DNA from: Cordilura impudica | Taxonomy: Eukaryota > Arthropoda > Insecta > Diptera > Scathophagidae | Direction of reading: 5' to 3' | DNA: 64,000 nt | Assembly: GCA_963682025.1 (NCBI GenBank) | Contig: OY821521.1 | Span: 120,762,020 to 120,826,019 of the forward strand | Shown here: piece by piece, positions 24,093 through 33,639 of the stretch | Numbering within the stretch: position 1 is the stretch's first letter | Layout: every line of letters starts with the position of its first letter | The notes under the pieces: generated by a model | Seen by the model: the letters and a program-made list of their open reading frames with translations, nothing else | Database searches by the model: none | What the model was told of the DNA's origin: nothing | Translations under genes and position numbers: made by a program

Positions 24093-24633
24093 CCTTAAAC
24101 GTCGGCATAAATCCATCTCTAATAATATTTGTAGCTCCAAAAGATGTCATATGGAAGCATGAATTGTACTTTTGAATATTTGTTAAGAAATGTTTTCACG
24201 CTGGTGAATTACCATAAATTAATGAGTGCAAAGGGTTTGGTGGAGGTTCTAATACAGGCAATTTAACTTTCCCACCTGCACAGCACACCCCATGCATTTC
24301 GTTCATAAATTTGACTGCTTTACAATGCACACATTGTTTATTCATTTGTCCAATATAAGAATGCATACTGTAATCAATTGTGCTATCATAATTATAAGCC
24401 GCCAATTCCATTTGTCGTATGATTGGAATTAAGGGACGCGTACGTTGATTTATTGACCTTACACCGGCAACCGTGTTTGCACTATCAACCGATTGGTTCA
24501 TACGTCTACGTCGTTCCCTCTGTGATGCATTTTGTTGATTACGATCTTGTTCACTTTGTGATCTTCGATTGGTTGAAACAACTCTCGGATGACGTGTACG
24601 TCTACCAATATTTGAACGTCTTGCACGTGGCAT
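24093..24633 (-). pseudogene. Helitron N-terminal basic and Zn-finger region (unit 1)
   Basis: From the Met at 24633 the frame starts MPRARRSNIGRRTRHPRVVS, an arginine-rich stretch. It is followed by AYNYDSTIDYSMHSYIGQMN and the cysteine cluster CVHCKAV...GVCCAGGKVKLP. This is the standard amino end of arthropod Helitron replicases. After a stop it continues FLTNIQKYNSCFHMTSFGAT and MPTFKV until the non-LTR junction at 24092. Confidence 0.88.
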
Positions 24634-24999
24634 TTCAAGTGTGTTCTATGTATAAAAAGTGTAATCATTTAAATTAATTTCAAGAGTTAAAAAAAATAAA
24701 AATGACAAAAAACTATACAAAGTGACACTGACACGTATATAAATGGCATGAAATCCGACAGCAATTCAACCAGCAAATGCAAATGGAAAGTGTATATACA
24801 CTGCTGTCTGTTTGTATTCAAACGATTAAACAAAAACAAATGAATTGTTTGATGATGAAATATGAAAAAAACAAAAAAAAAAAAAGTCAGCACACAGTAT
24901 ACATACCGTACACGCTCATGGGCGCCTACGTATTTGTTGTTATTTATTTTCTATGGACAAAATCATATCTGGCGTTATTTTCCGTACCAACCATATCAA

Positions 25000-26100
25000 A
25001 ATGTGAGCGTGCGGCAAGCTCCTTTTTGACATTCAATTTGATACATATAGCAGCGCACTTCTCCAAATACACAGAGCTTGACAATCAGATCCATCAAATT
25101 TTCAATTTTTGGTGGAATATGCGTGCGGTTATATCGTGTCGATCATACACATCAGCCCAATTTGGGTTGCAAGTAAATGTGATGAACAAATCTGGACGGC
25201 CGTAATGACGAACATATGACATGGCATCTTGTGTATACTCGTGCATATGATGTGGGCTACCGGTAATATCGTCAAACGTCCAATGTCATTCACATCCACA
25301 TCATTCAATAGTGCATCACGTAAATGTATTGTACTCTTCAGATCTCAATCGGGATTGATTATGACGGAAGAAATTCAATCGTTCGCTCTCGATTTTAGCA
25401 TACATATCCACAATGTAGTGATGAAAGTTTATTGCATCGCAAAATGTTATTGTCCTCTTGATCACGAATCATCAATCGATACGAATAAAAATGCATCGCA
25501 CTAACTTTTTTTCGTTGTTTCTTGACCTGAAAATAATAAAAATTATACTTTTAGTTAATTGAACGCAAATTTTACTCAAAAAACTAATCAAAAATCATAA
25601 TTTTTTTTACCAGTCGTTGGATATATCATCGGTATATTTATATGATAACCATCATCTCCTCTCCAGAACAAAATCGGGTATTGCAATGCGTCATAACAAC
25701 GATGGAGTTCAGAAATACGATTTAGTAGCTCATTCCTACGGTACAAAACAATATCTCTTGGCCCAAATTGTTCACCAACTATTACGATTGGCACGTCATC
25801 GATTGTTGGTGCATTAAATCGCCTGGCATGTTGTCCGAGTGGTGTTCTGTCGGCACGTATTATGATTTTGTGGTTATTGGTGGGCATCTGATTCTGTGCA
25901 ATCTTGAATAATTTGACCAATGCATTATGCTGGTGTAAAAAACTTTGCAGCTCACTCAAGATTTCTCTTCTTGTATTTGAAGCAATTGCACAGTGCTGAT
26001 TTTATTCACTGTTCTCATTGCCAATGAAATATATTTGCAAAAACTAATGGTCAGCATTTGGGAATGGCAATAATGACCCGGCTCTGTCCTTGAATCTGTA
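25000..26100 (-). pseudogene. Helitron Rep N-terminal region, duplicate copy cut at the HUH motif
   Basis: Frame 25959-25588 is the duplicate of 22978-22646, but longer at its start (MSELQSFLHQHNALVKLF), because unit 1 has lost 49 bp here. The GRPDLFITFTCNPNW block recurs near 25190-25150. The copy ends at the unit junction just after the HUH histidines, so it lacks the tyrosine and helicase parts. Confidence 0.85.
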
Positions 26101-27050
26101 ATGTTTTTGAAATAGATTTAGATTACGACTCTGAATTTTTGAAGACATCTTGTACAGAGGCAGCTCATAAATCAAATTTCATATCATTTATTCCACGCTA
26201 AGTAATTTTTTTTTAATAGTATTAAAAATACTTTGAATATTCACAAATAAATATTACATCAGTTCTTAATTCATTTGTTGTAAGCTCTAGATAAATACAT
26301 GGAATCTTACAAAATTTGTACATTTTTTTCTAAATACATTGTAATTTCCTTCAAGTTTCATATTGTTTGGTAACTCATTAAATAGTTTGAAACCCTTCTA
26401 GAAAAGAGATTTCTGCATGTGTGTTGTCGTGACTCTTTGGATTCGAAAATCTTCAGCATTCCTTAATCCATACGGTTGTACTTCCCCAACGTATTTTTTT
26501 TGATCGCAGAGATATTCTGCGAAAACTAAAGTATTGTATTTCAGTCTTTGATTAATATTCATCCGTTTTAGTTCTCTAAGCATTTCAATGATGTGTGTAT
26601 ATCGATTGCATTTAAGAATAACCCTCATTTCTATCTGACTACAGCATGTATAAATTATCGTCGATCCATATTCAAAATTTGGTTTAGTTATCGTATTATA
26701 AATATTTATTGCAGTTGTTTTGTTATTCTTTTCAAAAATCCGATTTTTTTTTAACGATTTTCTTACATGTATAGTTTATATGTTCTTTAAACTTTAATTG
26801 TTTATCTATTATAAAACCGAGATATTTTATGTGTTCTACCTTTTCTATTATTTTATCGTTAATTTTAAATATTGCTTCAGTATTCATATTTATTTTTCTT
26901 TTACTTTCGTTAAGTTTTAATTTCTTTATGTTTAACCAAGTATTAATTTTATTGATGTCGTACATTATCTTCTACAGCTTTCATTATCGTCTCCTTCTGT
27001 GTATATTAACGTATCATCTGCGTATAGGACCATTTCACTTCTGTCTTATA
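26101..27050 (-). mobile_element. Non-LTR fragment inside the Helitron (unit 2)
   Basis: Duplicate of 23116-24092, with the same YADD-containing start and the same 3' part. It has a small deletion near 26628 that removes the KIQNKA coding region. The pair therefore arose by duplication and not by two insertions. Confidence 0.88.
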
Positions 27051-27560
27051 CCTTAAACGTCGGCATAAATCCATCTCTAATAATATTTGTAGCTCCAAAA
27101 GATGTCATATGGAAGCATGAATTGTACTTTTGAATATTTGTTAAGAAATGTTTTCACGCTGGTGAATTACCATAAATTAATGAGGCAATTTAACTTTCCC
27201 ACCTGCACAGCACACCCCATGCATTTCGTTCATAAATTTGACTGCTTTACAATGCACACATTGTTTATTCATTTGTCCAATATAAGAATGCATACTGTAA
27301 TCAATTGTGCTATCATAATTATAAGCCGCCAATTCCATTTGTCGTATGATTGGAATTGAGGGACGCGTACGTTGATTTATTGACCTTACACCGGCAACCG
27401 TGTTTGCACTATCAACCGATTGGTTCATACGTCTACGTCGTTCCCTCTGTGATGCATTTTGTTGATTACGATCTTGTTCACTTTGTGATCTTCGATTGGT
27501 TGAAACAACTCTCGGATGACGTGTACGTCTACCAATATTTGAACGTCTTGCACGTGGCAT
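27051..27560 (-). pseudogene. Helitron N-terminal basic and Zn-finger region (unit 2)
   Basis: The Met at 27560 begins the same MPRARRSNIGRRTRHPRVVS start as unit 1. A deletion near 27184 removes about 28 bp (VLEPPPNPLHSL in unit 1) and shifts the frame directly after GGKVKLP. Confidence 0.87.
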
Positions 27561-27892
27561 TTCAAGTGTGTTCTATGTATAAAAAGTGTAATCATTTAAA
27601 TTAATTTCAAGAGTTAAAAAAAATAAAAATGACAAAAAACTATACAAAGTGACACTGACACGTATATAAATGGCATGAAATCCGACAGCAATTCAACCAG
27701 CAAATGCAAATGGAAAGTGTATATACACTGCTGTCTGTTTGTATTCAAACGATTAAACAAAAACAAATGAATTGTTTGATGATGAAATATGAAAAAAACA
27801 AAAAAAAAAAAAGTCAGCACACAGTATACATACCGTACACGCTCATGGGCGCCTACGTATTTGTTGTTATTTATTTTCTATGGACAAAATCA

Positions 27893-28060
27893 CATGTTGA
27901 CATGAAAAGTCACAACTCACGAACGCGTTGATCGACTTTAGACAAACCATCTACACGACCATACGAACAAACCCTAAAAATTTATTCGAATTCAGTTTGA
28001 GCGTTCGTGAGTTATAAAGTCACAACACACTTGCAACAATTTTTTATATATATAGATAGA
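27893..28060 (-). other. Helitron 5' end and leader
   Basis: Unique sequence upstream of the duplicated unit, ending with the TC terminus at 28060-28059. GTTGTGACTTTATAACTCACGAACGC near 28015 is nearly repeated in inverted order at 27906-27930 (GTCACAACTCACGAACGCG), a subterminal inverted repeat. Confidence 0.75.
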
Positions 28061-30198
28061 TGTATTTAAATTCAAAGTTAACGGATATATTTTTACTTAA
28101 TAAAAAAATGAAAAAGAACTATAGCAACTAACGGAAAGATGCCTGAAAATAAAAATTAGTTAAAAAATTTGATTATGTGAAATATGATTTCAAAAATATT
28201 TTGAAATAAAAATTTAAATATGATAAATTTTTTCATTGAATTACATATAGGTTTAATAAAACCATAAAATTCTATAAGCGAAAAACTTAATCTATTAAAA
28301 AAAAACCTATTCTAAATAAAGTATTCTTTATAAAACAAAAAATAACTAACTGAAAAATATCCTACATAGAAATGTTCTAAGGAAAAATGCAATGTAATTA
28401 CATTTTAAATATTTTATTCATTTATTTTAGACGTAAAAAGTATCATTTTATAAAATTTAAAAATTTTTTTAATAACGACAAAAAACTAAGAAAAAAATAA
28501 AATTATATTGAAATTGTTATTACGAAAAAATGTTTGAAAATCGTTAATATTTGAAAAAAAAAGAAAATTAAACTGTATGAAAAACAGTGTCATTATATGT
28601 TATGAAAAAAATTAAATAAATGTTGCCTTCTAAAAAACTATCAACATTTTATACTAACACTTAAATATTTAAATTTAACGGAATAAAAAAAAGCTGCCAC
28701 CTCTAAATTTAAAAAATGTACTGTATGAAAAACTGCATTTGGTTGTTTTTGTATATATTTGAACAATAAAAAATATGTTTGTGTTAGTAAACAGCAATAA
28801 GTAAAGCTTTAGGTTTGTGGTTAAATGATTGCGCAATATTGTGAAATAAAAATTTAATATAAAAACTACGATACTAAAACATTAAAATTGTATTGTGAAA
28901 TAAGAATTTAATATAAAAAAACTTTGAATTAATTAAAGATGCCATATAAATATAATTATAAAATATACACTTAATAAAAAAAGAATGAAAAAGAAAATCA
29001 AAACTGTTAAGTATTCAAAGTTAACGGAATAAAAAGTTGCTATGTACTTATAACCAAAAAATTTATGTAGCGAACTCGTTGGTTCTGCTTACTAAAAAAG
29101 TTCTGTCAATAGCGAATATATACTTGAATATTTAAAATTAACGATAAAATTTTTGAGATTTTGCTAAACAGACAGCGAACTCGGCGGTTCTGCTTATTAA
29201 AAAAAGTGCTGCCAATAGCAAACAAATACACATTTTCCTTATCTGGTAACTTTTTTAAATAAAAAAAAATACATAGTGCCTTTTTAGACTTCAATAAATC
29301 TTAATTTTATCACCTACTTACTGGTTAAAAAAGAAAAGAGCTATAAATTTTGTATACAGTAACTGCAAACAGTATGAGATCTAATTTATACAGTATTAAA
29401 ACTCTCAAACTGCATGAAAAAAATGCATATAGGTTTCTGAACATGAATAATAATAGCCAGAGGGCGATTCAAAGCTGGATCCAAAACTGCGTTTAGGTTT
29501 GTGACTTTGCTAATAAATAGTTTTTACAGTACATATTTTTCCTTTTTAAATAAAAAATGTATATTGTCTTTTGAGGTTCAATAAACCATAATGCTGTCAC
29601 CTCTTCCATATAAATTAATACAGTAACTGCACGGTATGAAACCTGATTTATATAGTATTAAAACTCTCATTTAAGTTTCTGAACATGAATAATAATAGCC
29701 AGAGGGCGATCCAAACTGGATGAAAAATGCATTTAGGTTTTATGACTTTGCTAATAAATAGTGTCTACAGTACACATTTTCTGACTTTGCTAATAACTTG
29801 TTTTTACAGTACACATTTTTCCTTTTTAAATAAAAATGTATAGTGTCTCTTTAGGATCAATAAACCATAATGCTGCGACGTCTTCCAAATATATTAATAA
29901 ATAACGAAAAAAAAGTAGGAAAAACTGTTAAAATAACAGGAAAAGGGTTACAAATATGCTGAAATAACGCTAAATTATCAAACTGCATGAAAAACAGCAT
30001 TTAGGTTTCTGAACATGAATAATAAGAGCCAGAGGATGATTCAAAACTGTATGAAAAACTGCATTTAGGTTTTTGACTTTGCTTACTAAAAAACGATCGC
30101 AGCGCCCTCAGCGATACTACTGGCGGTGACAATTGGAAGCTCATCGTAGCATCCAAATGTACTGAAAAAGTGAGTTAGAAACCCCATAAACAACCTAC
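28061..30198. repeat. FB1 right outer arm
   Basis: Inverted counterpart of 3266-4790, longer because its outer part is internally repeated: GAACATGAATAATAATAGCC with neighbouring sequence occurs near 29440, 29691 and 30011 (spacing about 250 and 320 bp) but once in the left arm. The outer end finishes CCCCATAAACAACCTAC. Frames here (29106-29294) are arm sequence. Confidence 0.82.
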
Positions 30199-30207
30199 TG
30201 GTGTAAG
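30199..30207. repeat. Target-site duplication of FB1, right copy
   Basis: TGGTGTAAG, matching TGATGTAAG at 3257-3265 in eight of nine bases. The following bases GAATGC continue the integrase frame. Confidence 0.7.
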
Positions 30208-30899
30208 GAATGCATTAAACTCATTAGCTCTAAATTGTGAGCCATTGTCGCTAACAAGCGTTTCCGGAACTCCATACACATGAAATGTGTTTTTTAACAG
30301 GAACTACTAAATAACGTTGGACGTGAATTTTCGAAGTGGACATAGCCAACGAAATTTTGACAAATGGTCAAGGCCAATTAGTAGACCAATGTTACGCGTT
30401 TTACTTTGTGGATATGGACCGAGTAAATCTACATATAAACGTTGAAAAGGCCGAACAGAAACCGCAGAAACCCATCTCAGGTTTCATTATAAAATTAGGT
30501 GGTTTTGTTGTCTTACAAATGTCGCATGTCCGTATATAGTATCTAACCTCTAGTATGATCCGTGGTCAAAAGAAACTCCTACGTATGAGGTCCACTGTTT
30601 TAACCATACCACCATGACAGGCGACTTTAGAGTTTCCATGTTCTATCTTCTTCTTCCGAGTTGCCATTGTAATATTGCGTCCTAATGTATACAAATTTAT
30701 CTACAATTTTAACCTCTGGATATTTAGTTGGATTGGAGGTAATTTGTTCTTTCAACATTTTGTAATCGCTGTCAAAAAAATGTACTGAATTCAAATCGAT
30801 TTCAGGTTCTGAGAGTTCCATGTTCGCGATTTTTTCACAATGGATTCGAGATAAAGCATCGGGAACAATGTGACCTTTGCCTTTCCGATGACCTTGCAA
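30208..30899 (-). pseudogene. Gypsy integrase, N-terminal part (upstream of the FB1 insertion)
   Basis: The minus strand starts with GHIVPDALSRIHCEK at the RNase H/integrase junction. After frameshifts it gives VRPFQRLYVDLLGPYPQSKT with the first catalytic Asp (VDLLGP), DHLSKFRWL, and YGVPETLVSDNGSQFRANEF with the second Asp (SDNG). The frame is cut at EFNAFLT by FB1 and resumes at 3256. The zinc-binding HHCC region is hard to see and may be partly deleted. Confidence 0.85.
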
Positions 30900-32060
30900 T
30901 TTGAAAACCCATCGCGCAAGCCTGCCGCTTAATCAGATTGTTTCATCAGCCAGACCAAACTCGAATGGGCGGTGAAAACCTCGAATTTTTGGAGTTCTAA
31001 ATAGCATCGAAATTTTTTTATACCCTCTAAGGCTGCGAAGCACTCACTCTCAGTCATGCTGTAATTTCTTTGGGCAGAATTCAATTTCTTAAACATGTAG
31101 GCTACGGGTTTTTAAGCGCCAGCTTTATCCAGTTGCACCAACACCGCTCCAATTCAAAAGTCGCTTGCGTCACAGTGGAGTTAAAATTTCTTCGAGAAAT
31201 CAGGGTTGATTAAAACAGGGGGCGGAGGTTAGAAGTTCCTTAACTTTTTGAAAAGCTTTTTGAGCTTCTACAGTCCATACAAATTTTCTTTTAGTGGATA
31301 AACACTCGGAGATTGGAAAAACTACAGAGGAAAAGTTATCAATGAAGCGTCGATACCATCCTGCCAAGCCTAAGAAATCGCGAACCTGTTTAAGGTTTTT
31401 AGGAATTGGCCAAGACTGTATAGCTTCGATTTTTTCTGGGTCTGTTTTAATACCTCCATGCCCTATAACATACCCAAGGTACCCTATTTCTGTCACACAA
31501 AACTTACTTTTTGAAATGTTTAAAGTTTAAACTCGTTTAAACCGATCTGCAATTCTGATTAAAACCATTAGATGTGTTGCACATTCTTCTGATATGATTA
31601 CGAGATCATCATGATATCCGAAAACGCAATGTCTCAGGTTAGCAGGAATTAATTCATCTATTAAACGATACATAGTTTGCGGTGGTTGCTCAATCGAATG
31701 ACATGACCACAAACCGATATAATGGCCAACCCGGGATTGTGAACTCTGTGAGAGGTTTTGCCCCATCGGCTAAACCGATCTGCCAATAAGCGTCCTTTAA
31801 ATCAAGCAAAAATACTCTCAATACTTGGTAATGGATATGCGTCGTTTTTGGTCAGAGTTGACCTTTCTAGCATCTAGGCACAGGCGGACTTTATTTGGCT
31901 TGATAACCAAATGCATGGGAGAGCTCCACGGAGAACTCGACGGTTCTATCAACACAGTGTCAACATGCGATCTATCTCTCAAAATATCAGTTTTTTGACT
32001 GCGGGAGAAACTGGATAAAACCACTGTTTGATCGGTTTAGAAAATCCCACGTCGATTTCA
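30900..32060 (-). pseudogene. Gypsy reverse transcriptase and RNase H
   Basis: Frames in order on the minus strand: IEPSSSPWSSPMHLVIKPNK and VRLCLDARKVNS (fingers, 32024-31818); FGYHDDLVIIS (catalytic region, 31766-31527); then TEIGYLGYVIGHGGIKTDPE and LKQVRDFLGLAGWYRRFIDN (31496-31200), the thumb and connection. The RNase H part (31196-30900) is decayed, with ECFAALEG-like and WLMKQSD-like traces. The catalytic motif is YHDD where Ty3/gypsy elements usually have Y(V/L/I)DD. Several stops and deletions make it a pseudogene. Confidence 0.88.
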
Positions 32061-32489
32061 TGATGGATCATGGCGGTTCTTCCCAATCCCTGGTGTCCAA
32101 CATTTTAAATATAGCTTCAATAGGTTCTAACTATTGAAGTTAACATGGAGTTAATTGGTCTTTATTTTCACCTAATTCAACAGATTCAGGCATTTCATTA
32201 CTATAGACAAGACATCGGAATTTGGTAAATCGGACAATTCATTTAGGACATTTGTTCTTTTGCATGGATTAGACACAATTACTGACTCAAAAATGTCAGG
32301 AGCTAACTTGAATTCTTTCCAAATATCAATCTGTAAGACAAATTTGGGACGATTAATATTCGGGGCCGTTTAACCTGATTTCTAAAACTGATATTAGCAT
32401 CTAAGTAGCCTTTTGCATCTTACCTTCTGCGGTTTTGATGCAAGACCAAAAATCTTTAAATTCGCTGAAAGCGGAAAAATCGGACGAAG

Positions 32490-32789
32490 CTAAATCAGAA
32501 CCCTGCAATTAACGTTCGCTCCGGTATTTAAAAGACCTAATTCGGTAAAATTTAAAAATGACACTTTCGCATAGAATCTATGATCCTGTGGATGAGAAAC
32601 TATTGAAGAAATTATATATTTTGAGGCAGACTTACGATGCTTAAAATACCGACGAATGTTTCTCAACTGACAGGGCGGCAGTTTCAAAAATTTCAGCGCG
32701 TTTTGAGATATATTCTGCCCATCTTTGATGATAGGGGCGTAAAGGGTAAAGTACTTTCTTGGTGTTTTCCTTAACAACCAAACATTCAT
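32490..32789 (-). pseudogene. Gypsy protease
   Basis: The frame ends with DHRFYAKVSFLNFTELGLLN followed by TGANVNC. This is the retroviral-type aspartic protease active-site region. The catalytic D of D-T-G is replaced by N, so this copy would be inactive. It lies directly between gag and reverse transcriptase, as expected. About 430 bp between it and the reverse transcriptase (32061-32489) holds the decayed rest of the protease and linker. Confidence 0.8.
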
Positions 32790-32881
32790 TGCTATTCCGG
32801 GTTAATATTGAAAGCGGTTTTCTGTTCGGGTATGAAGTAAGTGTTAAGTCAGGTTTCATTAAAGTATTTTTAATAATAAAA

Positions 32882-33630
32882 TTAAATTCTAAAGATGCTC
32901 TTTTGGTGGAATCGCATTGTAGTTTTTGAAATATTTGAACGTTTTTCTTTACAAGTGAGACAATAGGTATTCTTAGCTCCGCAGGCGTAACAAAAGATTG
33001 TTTTGTCATGCAAACAATCTTCACAGTGATGACCGGGTTCCTTTTGTATAGGTTCTACGCAAAATTCACTTCCTCTTGACCAATTTGAATTTTTTTCGTT
33101 TTCTACAAACTCAAGTTCTGCAAACTCAAGTTCTTCGCGGGATAAATAAATTAATTGAGCGCCGGAAATGATCTTCATTAAACAATTGTTCCCGTTTTTT
33201 AACTAATTTACGAAGATGTGCCAAAGAGACTATTGGCACATACAATAACTCATGTCTGTTATCCGCACGAAGGTTTCTACTAACAATTGTTCTTGAATCG
33301 TGGAGATCGATTCATAAAAAGACTCAAAACTTTCACCATTTTTTTGTTTTCTATTTCGAATGTCTTCAGAATGTCGTAATCAGATTTAAAATCTTTGTAT
33401 TGATAACAAATGCATCGCAAAATTCTTTCCAAACAATTTTTGGAAATTTCTTGTGGTAAGTCCAAAAGCAGTTTCGCGCTTTTCCCGTTAGGAGAATATG
33501 TAAATTAGTGCATATAATGTGCAAGTCATTTCCAAAATTATCAGCCGTTAGCGCTAACCCTGTATAAGAATTAGTCAATGTTAAGACTATTGGCGGAACC
33601 ATCAAATTTAAGGTTCCAATTTTGAATGAT
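32882..33630 (-). pseudogene. Gypsy gag, capsid and nucleocapsid part
   Basis: Just inside the FB2 junction the minus strand reads TSIIQNWNLKFDGSANSLNI and, after a stop, FLYR, then LTADNFGNDLHIICTNLHIL and LTGKARNCFWTYHKKFP (33605-33366), which is the retrotransposon gag capsid fold. Frame 33465-33280 continues with YKDFKSDYDILKTFEIENKK. Frame 33178-32882 has the cysteine cluster HHCEDC...FCYACGAKNTYCLTC, a degenerate nucleocapsid knuckle. The N-terminal part of the same gag is beyond FB2 at 47346-48188. Confidence 0.85.
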
Positions 33631-33639
33631 AGAAGTAAT
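33631..33639. repeat. Target-site duplication of FB2, left copy
   Basis: AGAAGTAAT, identical to 47337-47345. The paralogous empty site in the second gypsy copy (about 51738-51746) reads GATAGAAGTAATTTTATC, confirming that one copy is the original target and the other a duplication. Confidence 0.9.

Larger units (their letters stand above)
22011..24965. repeat. Helitron internal tandem duplication, unit 1
   Basis: It begins TATCTGGCGTTATTTTCC and ends CTATGGACAAAATCA. Unit 2 (24966-27892) begins and ends identically. The units are almost identical apart from small indels: 38 bp more in unit 1 near 23640, 49 bp less near 22985, and a 10-bp TATGATGATG insertion near 22313. The junction has ATCA microhomology with the original flank (22007-22010). 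Confidence 0.93.
24966..27892. repeat. Helitron internal tandem duplication, unit 2
   Basis: Second copy of the segment at 22011-24965. It lies at the 5' side of the Helitron, so the duplication repeated the N-terminal coding half and its promoter-proximal DNA. It ends at 27892, where unique 5'-end sequence begins. Confidence 0.93.
19323..28060 (-). mobile_element. Helitron with internal tandem duplication (8738 bp)
   Basis: On the minus strand it starts TCTATCTATATATATAAAAA (28060) and ends GGGATCCGCTAG (19323), with A before and T after, the A/T insertion site and lack of TSD expected of Helitrons. The flanks rejoin to FB1 arm sequence: ATACATAAA on one side and TGTATTTAAATTC on the other, as in the uninterrupted left arm near 9268. 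It encodes a degenerate Rep/helicase protein with an N-terminal Zn-finger region. A 2.9-kb segment is duplicated and a non-LTR fragment sits inside each copy. It is certainly non-functional as it stands. Confidence 0.92.
3266..30198. mobile_element. FB1: 26.9-kb Foldback-like element with very long inverted arms
   Basis: The left end starts TAGGTTGTTTATGGGG and the right end finishes with its complement, CCCCATAAACAACCTA plus C. Inverted similarity continues for kilobases: 3266-4790 pairs with 28061-30198, and 8838-12374 pairs with 16494-19322. Younger insertions (4791-8837 left, 19323-28060 right) interrupt the pairing. Arms contain internal direct repeats, as in Foldback elements. The loop (12375-16493) contains satellite monomers shared with FB2. 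I see no transposase of its own; the only transposase inside belongs to an inserted hAT element. It was therefore probably mobilised in trans. It is not a Polinton: no polymerase B, ATPase or capsid genes are present. Confidence 0.75.

Noticed and set aside
22341..25504. Plus-strand frames within the Helitron (such as MSFTSTSFNSASRKC, MDISSVYLYDNHH)
   Set aside because: They are complementary-strand shadows of the Rep and helicase coding sequence on the minus strand.
21138..28056. Helitron as a carrier of a host gene
   Set aside because: All recognisable coding pieces are Rep, helicase or the inserted non-LTR element; no host exon was seen.
3266..30198. Polinton/Maverick interpretation of the 27-kb element with inverted ends
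   Set aside because: The TSD could be read as 6 bp, but there is no polymerase B, retroviral-type integrase of its own, packaging ATPase or capsid gene, and the ends do not begin with AG.
31200..31530. Plus-strand frame 31294-31530 as a gene
   Set aside because: It is antisense to the well-supported reverse transcriptase thumb region.
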